A DNA stretch of 27,279 nt. Origin: Mesostigma viride (taxonomy: Eukaryota > Streptophyta > Mesostigmatophyceae > Mesostigmatales > Mesostigmataceae). Location: contig RPFO01000626.1 in the NCBI GenBank assembly GCA_009746045.1, positions 1 to 27,279 on the forward strand, read 5' to 3'. The position numbers and the translations under genes are program-made. Positions 1 through 6,696 of the stretch are shown piece after piece (position 1 is the stretch's first letter; every line of letters starts with the position of its first letter). The notes below the pieces were generated by a model. The model was not told where the DNA came from, did not search any database, and saw only the letters and a list, made by a program, of their open reading frames with translations.

Positions 1-1
1 C

Positions 2-1018
2 CTTGTGCTATCCATCCTTCCTGACCTGGTAGCAGCAGCTGGCAAGGATGCAGCATCCAAGCAAGGGGGGAGGCAGCAGGAAGTGGCAGAGGCAGGGAAG
101 AGGCTAGAAGATCTTCCACAAGAAGTGCTCAATGATGTTCTCTCCAAGATGCCCCTGCAGGATGCTGCCATGACTATGGCACTCAACAAGGCCCTCTTCA
201 AAGGGGTCGTGTCGGAGTTTTCGGCCGCGTTTCAGTTGATCAAGTGCATGTCTCACCCGCTCATGGGGAGGGATGAGAGCAGTTTCAGGGCCTACCAGGG
301 TGGGGTGGTGAGGCGTTTGAAGGAAACCATCAAGAGCGTGCTCCACCTGGCTGAGAGGAAGACCCCCACCTCTTTCCTGGTCAACGACAGGAGATTCATC
401 CGCGTGGAGAAGGCCTTTCTGGAGCTGAAGAGTGTCCTGGAGTGGATGTTTCCTTGCGGCCCGGGCGCCAACGAGGTCGCATTCACCCTCTTTGGCTCCA
501 AGGGGAGTACCCACACCCTCACCCTCCCCACGCAGCTGGGCTGCTCCCCCCCTCCCCTCGCGTGCCAGGGCGCCAACCAGCTCGCCACCATTCTGAACGC
601 GGGGTTTCGCGCCAACAGGCGTGTGATCGCCCCTGTGGGGTACGGCTGCGTGTACATGCCCGCTCGGCTGATGGAGGATGCGAGCTCGCATCTCGGCCCT
701 CTCATCATCTTGTTCTCTCTCGACAGCTTGGGAAACATGTGGGGGTTCAAGTACGACTTCAAGCGATGGCGGTACACCCAGACCATCCTGGTGGCGATGA
801 AGGATGGCACGGTGTACAAAACGGCCGGGTGGACGTCGGGCATGGAGAAACAGATGGAGCGCATGGCCGCCAACCCGCGCGAGTGCCTCCACAGCTGGAT
901 GAGGAGCAACTGCTGCGTGTTCTGCCTACGCACGTTGACGTACATCTACGACGTGTTCCACGGGTTCGGCGGCAACTGCGGCAGGCGCTACGGGCTCGAC
1001 GCGGTCATGGGCGAGTGA
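2..1018 (+). CDS. F-box protein, 5' end outside window
   Basis: The frame is open from the first bases and has no ATG before the F-box, so the true start probably lies left of the window. An F-box-like segment (EDLPQEVLNDVLSKMPLQD, about codons 35-53, extending to about 68) begins with the usual LP and a following amphipathic helix. The remaining ~270 residues match nothing I recognise and include scattered Cys near the C-terminus (NCCVFC). F-box proteins bind SKP1 and recruit substrates to SCF ubiquitin ligases; NCLDVs often carry them, usually with ankyrin repeats, which are absent here. The first ~180 bases use less GC-biased codons than the rest. The gene converges on the next minus-strand gene with a 14-bp overlap. 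Confidence 0.7.
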   Translation, partial: LVLSILPDLVAAAGKDAASKQGGRQQEVAEAGKRLEDLPQEVLNDVLSKMPLQDAAMTMALNKALFKGVVSEFSAAFQLIKCMSHPLMGRDESSFRAYQGGVVRRLKETIKSVLHLAERKTPTSFLVNDRRFIRVEKAFLELKSVLEWMFPCGPGANEVAFTLFGSKGSTHTLTLPTQLGCSPPPLACQGANQLATILNAGFRANRRVIAPVGYGCVYMPARLMEDASSHLGPLIILFSLDSLGNMWGFKYDFKRWRYTQTILVAMKDGTVYKTAGWTSGMEKQMERMAANPRECLHSWMRSNCCVFCLRTLTYIYDVFHGFGGNCGRRYGLDAVMGE

Positions 1019-1229
1019 GGTATCGAGTGACGCGGGTGTCCACCTCCAGGAGCAGATGGAGCAGCTCCCCGACGAGGAGTAGCAGTAGGAACTTGACGGC
1101 CATGTCGCGCAGGTTCACGGCCCTTCGTTTGTAGGCGCTGTACCCCGCGGCCACCGCTAGGGTGGCGAGGACGTCGAATAAGGCGATCCCAAACATACGT
1201 GCGGATCTCAACCAGGCGATTGTGTCCAT
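1005..1229 (-). CDS. Small two-helix membrane protein
   Basis: This 74-aa product has two hydrophobic stretches, about residues 12-30 and 43-62 (the second with FLLLLLVGELLHLLL), joined by a basic loop (YKRRAVNLRD). It is probably an integral membrane protein, perhaps of the virion or a replication-site membrane; family not recognised. It starts with ATG at 1229. The start lies inside the end of the upstream small gene (22-bp overlap) and the stop overlaps the convergent F-box gene. Such overlaps fit compact viral coding. Confidence 0.55.
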   Translation of the reverse strand: MDTIAWLRSARMFGIALFDVLATLAVAAGYSAYKRRAVNLRDMAVKFLLLLLVGELLHLLLEVDTRVTRYLTRP

Positions 1230-1417
1230 GTCTGTTTGTCTTTAATGAGTGCATTTATTAATTTTGGAATGACAACTTGGTTTAATTCAAACACTTTGCA
1301 CGAATCGGCAATCTCGTTTTCGCCCTCCAGGGCCTGTACCATCAACGCGATGTCTAGCGGACTCAGCGCATCGTTACGCGGAAGTACCCTCTTATCTCGC
1401 GAGACGCAGGCACCCAT
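1208..1417 (-). CDS. Small protein with N-myristoylation-type start
   Basis: The 69-aa product begins MGACVSRDK. Gly2 with Ser6 and following basic residues matches the N-myristoyltransferase consensus, and Cys4 could be palmitoylated. The body is a short soluble helix-rich segment (LSPLDIALMVQALEGENEI). No family recognised. If myristoylated it would sit on a membrane, next to the two-helix membrane protein whose start it overlaps. Myristoylated virion proteins are common in NCLDVs, but this one is too short to be assigned to a known family. Confidence 0.5.
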   Translation of the reverse strand: MGACVSRDKRVLPRNDALSPLDIALMVQALEGENEIADSCKVFELNQVVIPKLINALIKDKQTWTQSPG

Positions 1418-1442
1418 CTACCATATAGGAAAGCACGCAGAA

Positions 1443-2480
1443 TTATATATCGCTACGAATGTGCAGGCTGGGCTCGTTGAACAGGCGCACGATCCACTCG
1501 TGGTTGGCGTACGAGGCACACGCGGGCCAGGCTATATTGCTCCACTTCAGGGAGCAAAATGCCAGCTTGCCGGCGTTCTCGTTTTTCATCATCTGAAAAG
1601 CACGCTCCAGCCGCCTCTTGTAGATGTCTGCCAGGCAGCGGAAGTGTTCCACCCTCTCATCCACCCAGGCGTCAATAGGACCCATCCCGGTCCTCCTGCA
1701 CGAGTAGTCCCCCCTCGCGGCACGAGTGATCTGGGGGAATCGCAACCCGGTCGGCATCATGGCGGGCATGAGCTCGTGGTGGGATCCCCGTACGCGCGGG
1801 TTGATGTAGGTCGCGTTGGTCTCCGCAAACCAGAAGCGGATGGCGTCCCCCCTCCGGTCCGCGGCTCTCTTGTACAGATGCAGGAACAGGCGCAAGTTTT
1901 GCTTATCGTAAGCAAAGTCCCGGAAGAGGATCAACGTGAGGGTCAGGAATGTGACGGCGTTCTCAATCCCGAACGCGTTGCCGAAGAGCCAGTAGGCCCT
2001 CATCGTGGGGTGGTTCTTGCTGGCGGAGTCGCCATGGATGAGCATCAGCACCGCCCGCGTCAGGTGGTCGTACCACTCCCAGGACCTCGTGTCGAATTGA
2101 GCGATCGGGAAAAGCATTTCCACCGCGAGCGTGTGGTCCTTTGTCCACCCCTCGGGGGTTATGGCCGCGGGCTTCATGGCGTGCACGAAAGAGATGACCC
2201 TGTCCTCGTGCGCGCTCCCCCCGTACTCCATCACGACGTTTCTCATGGCCCTGAAGGCCTGTATGAACCGGTTCGCGTCGTGCGATGAAGCGACGACCGA
2301 ACTGTACAAGGGCGCCAGGCGGGCACGGAGACTCAGGCTCTTGGCATCCAAGTCGCCCTCCAGCCCCTTCAGTGCAGCACGGTAGTCCGCGTCCCCCTTC
2401 ATGGCGAACCGCAGCCTCTCCAGGTCGCTCGCGTCCAGGTGGTCCGCGACCAGCGACCAGGGCAGCGGGTCGTCGGTCAT
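1443..2480 (-). CDS. F-box-like protein
   Basis: The 345-aa product opens with DPLPWSLVADHLDASDLERL (about residues 4-23), an F-box-like pattern: LP, a helix, then a DASDLERLRF helix. The remaining ~300 residues are unrecognised and look globular. The start at 2480 overlaps the stop of the upstream RING gene in an ATGA arrangement (2477-2480), so the two are probably co-transcribed. With the F-box gene at the left edge and the RING/TRAF gene it forms a small ubiquitin-related group. The F-box call is by eye and weaker than for the first gene. Confidence 0.6.
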   Translation of the reverse strand: MTDDPLPWSLVADHLDASDLERLRFAMKGDADYRAALKGLEGDLDAKSLSLRARLAPLYSSVVASSHDANRFIQAFRAMRNVVMEYGGSAHEDRVISFVHAMKPAAITPEGWTKDHTLAVEMLFPIAQFDTRSWEWYDHLTRAVLMLIHGDSASKNHPTMRAYWLFGNAFGIENAVTFLTLTLILFRDFAYDKQNLRLFLHLYKRAADRRGDAIRFWFAETNATYINPRVRGSHHELMPAMMPTGLRFPQITRAARGDYSCRRTGMGPIDAWVDERVEHFRCLADIYKRRLERAFQMMKNENAGKLAFCSLKWSNIAWPACASYANHEWIVRLFNEPSLHIRSDI

Positions 2481-3355
2481 GATTCGGCACTAGCGTCCTC
2501 GGCGGCCCCCCTGGCAAAACGGGGCGGGTTGGGTCCGAACCAGTCGTTGGAGGTGACTTCCTGGTCGTCGCGGCTCATATCCACGGGCGCAGTCTCCGTC
2601 GCCGTGTAGGTGACGGTTCGCGCGTCGTCGGCGTTACGGGAGTGACACGGACACGTCGCCTCGTCGTACGGCTCCCCGCGCCTGCACAAGTCCCATCGCA
2701 GCAGGTTGTTCTCGTTGCATGATCTCCAGGCTCCGTACCTCCTCCTGGCCTGCTGGATCACGGACACGCATGGCTCGGAACTGTACTCGCACGTCCGCTC
2801 GTGCTCCTGGATCCACGCGAAGAGTCCCGTGTGGACGCAGCCGTCGCCGTTCAGCGAGAATTTGCAGGGGAAGAACTCGCAGTTCCTGCGGTGCTCGTCC
2901 AGGTTTCTGCGGAGGATCACCTTCTCGCAGCCGAACGAGCGGTTGGGGCACTCCACGCGGACGTAGGCGCACTCGCGGGCGTGGTTGCGGATCTCGGGAT
3001 GCAGCCCCGTGAAGTCGCAGCCGTTCGCGGCGTTCGGACAGGTCCTGCGAAGGTTGGCGGTTATGTTGTGAAGGGTCACCATGGGCCTGGTCTGATACCT
3101 CTGCCACGGTTTGCGGCAGATGATGCACTTTCCAGAAACCGCCGACGCCACGCCCGGGCGGCTCCTCTGCTTCTCGATCAGCAGTTTCATGCAGGGCTCA
3201 CGGCAAATCAGCGACTCGCATTTACGCCCCTCCACCCTCGTCTGGCACTCGATCACAACCGGGTCGTACACCGCGTTCATGCAGATGACACACGCCAGGT
3301 CCGCCACGTCCACCAACACGGTTCTTTCCACTGTGCCCGAGTCCATCGCGTCCAT
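2477..3355 (-). CDS. RING / TRAF-type zinc-finger protein, likely E3 ligase
   Basis: The 292-aa product has an N-terminal RING-like cysteine set (C22, C25, C37, C46, C51, C55, C77, C80; first pair CVIC, last pair CIIC). TRAF-type zinc fingers follow at about residues 106-196, with repeated C-x6-C-x11-H-x3-4-C spacing (CPNAANGCDF, then CPNRSFGCEK, then CKFSLNGDGC). RING plus TRAF fingers is typical of TRAF-like and SIAH-like E3 ligases and of some giant-virus proteins. No MATH/TRAF-C domain follows; the C-terminal ~90 residues are polar and unrecognised. The RING spacing is loose, so catalytic ability is inferred. The start ATG shares the tetramer CATG (3353-3356) with a divergent small gene. 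Confidence 0.75.
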   Translation of the reverse strand: MDAMDSGTVERTVLVDVADLACVICMNAVYDPVVIECQTRVEGRKCESLICREPCMKLLIEKQRSRPGVASAVSGKCIICRKPWQRYQTRPMVTLHNITANLRRTCPNAANGCDFTGLHPEIRNHARECAYVRVECPNRSFGCEKVILRRNLDEHRRNCEFFPCKFSLNGDGCVHTGLFAWIQEHERTCEYSSEPCVSVIQQARRRYGAWRSCNENNLLRWDLCRRGEPYDEATCPCHSRNADDARTVTYTATETAPVDMSRDDQEVTSNDWFGPNPPRFARGAAEDASAES

Positions 3356-3536
3356 GCCCGGTTATTGCACGGGGCGAGGGTGGAACACCGAGGCCTTCTG
3401 GCACCCCTTCCACAACGATATAGTCTCGCTGCCCTGGTCCGGCGAGTGGATCAACGCGTACGGAAGCTACTTGGACATCCCCAGGGAGGCGAGCGGCATC
3501 GACTACTTCGTCAGAGACATGCGACGGGAGTGGTGA
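3354..3536 (+). CDS. Small hypothetical protein, 60 aa
   Basis: The ATG at 3354 is the reverse face of the CATG that also starts the RING gene, so the two divergent genes share start-codon bases. The product is rich in aromatic residues (GRGWNTEAFWHPFHND, SGEWINAYGSY) and ends in DMRREW. A longer in-frame ORF exists upstream, but that part is antisense to the RING gene and looks like a shadow. The stop lies 4 nt before the stop of the convergent gene. The gene fills an otherwise empty gap. Function unknown. Confidence 0.5.
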   Translation: MPGYCTGRGWNTEAFWHPFHNDIVSLPWSGEWINAYGSYLDIPREASGIDYFVRDMRREW

Positions 3537-3540
3537 GTGC

Positions 3541-4023
3541 TCAGTCCTCCCCCTCCTCTTCTTCCTCGCCGCCCTCGCCCTCCTCGTCCATGGCCGCCGC
3601 CTCTTCCTCCATCTCCTGCGCGTGCTGCTCCTTCTTGGATTTGCGGCTCTGCCTCTTCTTCACCCTACGGAGCACCACGTCCTCCAGGTAGACGGGCTCG
3701 AACAGCACCTTGAGACACCCCTGCACCTTGTCACGGTCCCCCTCGAAGAAGCGCAGGAGCCGGTCGTGGTAGTCCTCCACCTTGAGCGCCCTCTTCTTCT
3801 TGTGGTTCTTCACGACCAGTCGGTCGGCGGTGCCGGAGATGTTGCATGCGTCCACCCCCGCGCCCACCATGCCCGTCAGTATGTCTTGCTGCAGGGCCTT
3901 CTTGCGCTTCCTCAGGGGCAGCATCTCCTTGGAGGCGGCCTTGATGGCGTTGTCGATCTCGATGTACTCGCTGGTCATGCTCCTCATGTCCGCCCTCCAC
4001 TGTTCCGCGTCGTGGCCGTTCAT
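3541..4023 (-). CDS. Basic/coiled-coil protein with acidic tail
   Basis: The 160-aa product has a helical, probably coiled segment at about residues 20-50 (EIDNAIKAASKEMLPLRKRK). A basic middle (VVKNHKKKRALKVEDYHDRL), a second basic patch (KKRQSRKSKKEQ) and a strongly acidic tail (EEGEGGEEEEEGED) follow. The helix followed by Arg/Lys repeats resembles conserved small NCLDV proteins of unknown function, but I cannot fix a family. A nucleic-acid or histone-like role is possible from the charge pattern only. Its stop is 4 nt from that of the convergent 60-aa gene. Confidence 0.65.
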   Translation of the reverse strand: MNGHDAEQWRADMRSMTSEYIEIDNAIKAASKEMLPLRKRKKALQQDILTGMVGAGVDACNISGTADRLVVKNHKKKRALKVEDYHDRLLRFFEGDRDKVQGCLKVLFEPVYLEDVVLRRVKKRQSRKSKKEQHAQEMEEEAAAMDEEGEGGEEEEEGED

Positions 4024-4080
4024 TTGCAGGGGACCGTCGTTGCAATATGAGACACAAAATGTTCCTCCCGGGAACGCACT

Positions 4081-4728
4081 CTACAGCCCGCCCACGGACA
4101 CGACACCGGGTGCGCCCCAGATGTTCTGCAACTGCGGGGCTGCCGACTCTCCCCACACGCCGAACGCCGCGGTGTCCGCCACCTCAGGGAAGCCGAAGAT
4201 GCTGTTCCCGGTAGGCTCCGAGGACACCCAGTAGAATCGCGGGTCCAGCAGCGTGGTGTTGTTGGTGACGAGCTGGCCGAAGGCCCCCGTGGTGGCCACC
4301 CCGATGGAGCCCCAGTTGTCGGTGCTCACCGGCGCCGGGATGTATGGCCGCAGCGTCTGGATGTCCGATACGGGGAAATCCTTGCTGTTGCTGGTGATGT
4401 AGCCCACGCCGACCTTGTAGTCGTCGAGGGTGGCGCCGACCACGTCCGCGGGGGCCGGCAGGCGCTCTGAGCCGAAGGCCAGCTGGTCCTCGAACGTGCT
4501 GCCGTGGTTGAGGAGGTACTCCCTCTGGCGGGTGTCCATGCCGAACTTGAGGTCGTACTGGCTTGCGGGGATGATGCTGGAGGCCGTGCCCAGGTTGCCG
4601 TTCAGGGCCGACTGCAGGCTCTGGAAGGCCTCGTCGCCGCAAATGCCGTCGAACACCTCCGGGCGGGACAGGACGCCCACGTACTCCTCGCTGCTGTCCA
4701 CGATGGCATTGCAGTATCCGGAAGACAT
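4081..4728 (-). CDS. Hypothetical protein, possible virion component
   Basis: The 215-aa product begins MSSGYCNAIVDSSEEYVGVL and is rich in Gly, Ser, Thr, Asn and short hydrophobic segments, with hardly any Lys. Such composition is common in virion structural proteins but proves nothing. No signal peptide, membrane span or catalytic motif is visible. It starts at the ATG at 4728 and ends TAG at 4081. Neighbours on the same strand are the acidic-tail protein downstream and a small SIM-containing protein upstream. Codon use is strongly GC3-biased, supporting coding. Family not recognised. Confidence 0.6.
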   Translation of the reverse strand: MSSGYCNAIVDSSEEYVGVLSRPEVFDGICGDEAFQSLQSALNGNLGTASSIIPASQYDLKFGMDTRQREYLLNHGSTFEDQLAFGSERLPAPADVVGATLDDYKVGVGYITSNSKDFPVSDIQTLRPYIPAPVSTDNWGSIGVATTGAFGQLVTNNTTLLDPRFYWVSSEPTGNSIFGFPEVADTAAFGVWGESAAPQLQNIWGAPGVVSVGGL

Positions 4729-4757
4729 GGTCGATGATATACTAGATGCATCAGAGA

Positions 4758-4988
4758 TTATTTATGCGGGTCTGCGTCGATTTCCCGCTCCAACGCGTCC
4801 ACCAGATGTAGCGTGCTGGCCCTGAGGGCATCCACGCCCTTCTCGCCCGCCAACCTCGCCGTGCTGTTCTGCACACTTCGAGGGGCGCGCGTGGGGTACT
4901 TGCCAGCCGGCCACCCCGCTATGATTTCTATGTCCTCGTCGTCTAACGACAAATCTATGGGATCGTTCATCGTCCCCTTGTGCGCCAT
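4758..4988 (-). CDS. Small protein with SUMO-interaction-like motif
   Basis: I chose the ATG at 4988 (MAHKGTMNDP...). An in-frame ATG at 5012 exists, but the codons between are AT-rich and look like leader. The product (76 aa) has PIDLSLDDEDIEII near its N-terminus: a hydrophobic IDLS core followed by acidic residues and a second hydrophobic patch, as in SUMO-interaction motifs. The rest is a short helical region (LRASTLHLVDALEREI). No family recognised. Upstream on the minus strand is an AT-rich stretch (about 4989-5030) that may hold the promoter. Confidence 0.45.
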   Translation of the reverse strand: MAHKGTMNDPIDLSLDDEDIEIIAGWPAGKYPTRAPRSVQNSTARLAGEKGVDALRASTLHLVDALEREIDADPHK

Positions 4989-5114
4989 GGATGTGGTTCG
5001 ATAATTAAACATTACGATTTAATTTGCGTTGGGTACTCATTGTAGGATTCGCAATTCGCGTGCATTAGAGTTTATTGAATCGGTAAGAGGAATAGTTTAC
5101 AGGTCAAAAGTCAC

Positions 5115-5491
5115 TCAGTTTGAGGGCTCCTCGTCGGAGTTGTTGGACATCTCCTCGTCACTGCCCTTCTCGATGAAGGAGTACCCTAGCGGCATCCTGT
5201 TGCTGGGGAAAAACTGCACCAGCTTCAAGACGGGCGTGCACCCGAACTTCTTGCCCATGAACCACAGGCGCGATATCTCCACGATGGTCTGCACCTCCAT
5301 TCCCTTCTCCAGCTCGAACCCGGTGACGGGCTTCTTGTCCTCGTCGAAGAACTGGCAATCGAACTTGTTGTTGCGGAAGGGGACCGAGCACTTGAAGGTT
5401 GGCGGGTACTGCTCCTTCTTGGAGGGCTTGATGGCGGAGGTGTAGAGCTCGTCCACGAACTCGCGGCTCAGTTTCTTGCCAAACCAGGCGG
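5115..5491 (-). pseudogene. C-terminal part of split NCLDV-type gene (SSB-like?)
   Basis: This reading frame has no good start of its own; it runs back into the edge of the palindromic insertion, where it meets a stop. It holds the second half of a gene whose first half lies at 6358-6696. Visible features are a Trp-Phe near the break, then YPPTFKCSVPF, FDCQFFDEDKK and LWFMGKKFGC, and an acidic tail (SDEEMSNNSDEEP). The YPPT...VPF and FFD pattern with an acidic tail recalls a conserved NCLDV family that may be an OB-fold ssDNA-binding protein related to T7 gp2.5. That identity is from memory of the pattern and should be treated as tentative. The frame matches the first half once one copy of the 5-bp duplication is discounted. 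Confidence 0.7.
5487..5491. repeat. Left target-site duplication GGCGG
   Basis: GGCGG directly precedes the palindromic element and recurs directly after it at 6358-6362. A 5-bp duplication flanking inverted termini is the mark of a cut-and-paste-type insertion. Removing one copy and the element leaves the interrupted gene in frame. Confidence 0.75.
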
Positions 5492-5697
5492 AGTTACGTT
5501 AAATAGTGCCGGAACCTTTTGCCCACTGAGGCAAATCGGTCCGTCACACTATTTTGCCCGGAATAACCACTTCCGAGCACCCAAGTTAATTCGGCCGAAT
5601 TAACTTGGGTGCTCGGAAGTGGTTATTCCGGGCAAAATAGTGTGACGGACCGATTTGCCTCAGTGGGCAAAAGGTTCCGGCACTATTTAACGTAACT
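5492..5697. repeat. Palindrome P1 (arms type A/A)
   Basis: This is a perfect palindrome with its centre at 5594/5595 and 103-base arms. Both arms carry the A variant: TTAAATAGTGCC near the end and CGGTCCGTCAC inside. Confidence 0.85.
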
Positions 5698-5821
5698 AAA
5701 ACCTGGCCTCGTGGAGGGGGGGTTGAATATGAGACATCCGCCTGGGCCGCTGAGCACGCACCACTAAATGCGCCGGAGCTGTCCGGATTCGAACCCCTGA
5801 CCTCCAAGTTGCACGGGTTTT
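5698..5821. other. Element spacer S with Pol III B-box-like site
   Basis: The 124-bp spacer begins AAAACCTGG and ends GGGTTTT. Read on the minus strand it contains GGTTCGAATCC (5785-5795), a perfect match to the Pol III B-box consensus, preceded by GGAGGTCAGG as in tRNA variable regions. No T-stem forms around it and no clear A-box precedes it, so it is not a tRNA gene. It could be a decayed tRNA-derived (SINE-like) segment. Confidence 0.4.
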
Positions 5822-6027
5822 AGTTACGTTAAATAGTGCCGGAACCTTTTGCCCACTGAGGCAAATCGGTCCGTCACACTATTTTGCCCGGAATAACCAC
5901 TTCCGAGCACCCAAGTTAATTCGGCCGAATTAACTTGGGTGCTCGGAAGTGGTTATTCCGGGCAAAATAGTGTTCCGGCCCGATTTGCCTCAGTGGGCAA
6001 AAGGTTCCGGCACTGTTTAACCTAACT
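5822..6027. repeat. Palindrome P2 (hybrid arms A/B)
   Basis: The centre is at 5924/5925. The left arm is the A variant and the right arm the B variant (CCGGCCCG, ending GTTTAACCTAACT), so this palindrome has mismatches between its arms, unlike P1 and P3. Confidence 0.85.
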
Positions 6028-6151
6028 AAAACCTGTGCAACTTGGAGGTCAGGGGTTCGGATCCGGACAGCTCCGGCGCATTTAGTGGTGCGTGCTCAGT
6101 GGCCTAGGCGGATGTTTCATATTCAACCCACCCTCCACGAGGCCAGGTTTT
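6028..6151. other. Element spacer S', inverted copy of S
   Basis: This is 124 bp, the reverse complement of S with a few substitutions. Its B-box equivalent (6055-6065) reads GGTTCGGATCC, one change from consensus. Confidence 0.7.
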
Positions 6152-6357
6152 AGTTAGGTTAAACAGTGCCGGAACCTTTTGCCCACTGAGGCAAATCGGG
6201 CCGGAACACTATTTTGCCCGGAATAACCACTTCCGAGCACCCAAGTTAATTCGGCCGAATTAACTTGGGTGCTCGGAAGTGGTTATTCCGGGCAAAATAG
6301 TGTTCCGGCCCGATTTGCCTCAGTGGGCAAAAGGTTCCGGCACTGTTTAACCTAACT
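6152..6357. repeat. Palindrome P3 (arms type B/B)
   Basis: This is a palindrome centred at 6254/6255; both 103-base arms are the B variant (TTAAACAGTGCC, CGGGCCGGAAC). Its outer end abuts the right copy of GGCGG. Confidence 0.85.
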
Positions 6358-6362
6358 GGCGG
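6358..6362. repeat. Right target-site duplication GGCGG
   Basis: Second copy of the 5-bp sequence at 5487-5491, directly after the element end CCTAACT. Confidence 0.75.
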
Positions 6363-6696
6363 TGCTCTTCTCGACGGACGTGTCCTTGTTCAGGTCGTCG
6401 AAGTCCACCCACTTCTTGTAAAAAATGCCCGTGTCGCTGGCGGGGTCGTAGTGCCCATCCATGCTCAGGTCCAGCGTGTACTTGGGCGGGGCGGTGGTGC
6501 CTGGTGTCTTGGCCTCGAAGTGGCTTATCCCGAACGGGGCGCGCATCCTCGGGGTCTGGATGCGGATGGGCACCTCCTTCCCATCCTTCATGTAGTTCAC
6601 GTACACGGACAGCCCTCCCGAGGCCGTGCGCTTGGGGTCCCGGTATACGATCTTGGAGGGGTCGAAATCCTCGAACAGGACGATGGTGGACGTCAT
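6358..6696 (-). pseudogene. N-terminal part of split NCLDV-type gene (SSB-like?)
   Basis: The start is the ATG at 6696, overlapping the stop of the HNH gene (TCAT, ATGA-type overlap at 6693-6696). The product begins MTSTIVLFEDFDPSKIVY and contains GGLSVYVNY, VPIRIQTPRMRAPFG and YTLDLSMDG. It reads a few bases into the palindrome and stops at the TAG inside the element end. The order GG..VYVNY, PIRIQTP.M..PFG, then (in the other half) YPPT.K..VPF is a combination I associate with a conserved NCLDV protein, possibly an ssDNA-binding OB-fold. This is inference. The complete gene would be about 240 codons. Confidence 0.7.

Larger units (their letters stand above)
5492..6357. mobile_element. 866-bp compound palindromic insertion element
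   Basis: The element is built as P1 (5492-5697), spacer S (5698-5821), P2 (5822-6027), S' (6028-6151), P3 (6152-6357). Each P is a 206-bp palindrome of two 103-base arms meeting at TTCGGCCGAA. S and S' are near-exact reverse complements, so the whole element is itself a palindrome centred at 5924/5925. Its ends read AGTTACGTTAAA on the left and, inverted, AGTTAGGTTAAA on the right, with GGCGG duplicated outside. No ORF inside looks coding, so it would need a transposase in trans. It resembles a foldback element or MITE but matches no family I know. It splits a minus-strand gene. Confidence 0.85.

Noticed and set aside
1236-2288. 350-codon plus-strand ORF
   Set aside because: Antisense to the F-box-like gene, with His/Pro/Gly/Arg-rich shadow composition.
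3111-3353. N-terminal extension of the 60-aa gene
   Set aside because: This part is antisense to the RING domain and has shadow composition; the ATG at 3354 is the better start.
5698-5821. tRNA gene in the spacer
   Set aside because: Only the B-box and a few variable-loop bases match; no T-stem, anticodon arm or acceptor stem can be formed.
5492-6357. Insertion as a spliceosomal or group I intron
   Set aside because: No GT-AG boundaries restore the frame; the 5-bp direct duplication and inverted ends fit a transposon-type insertion.
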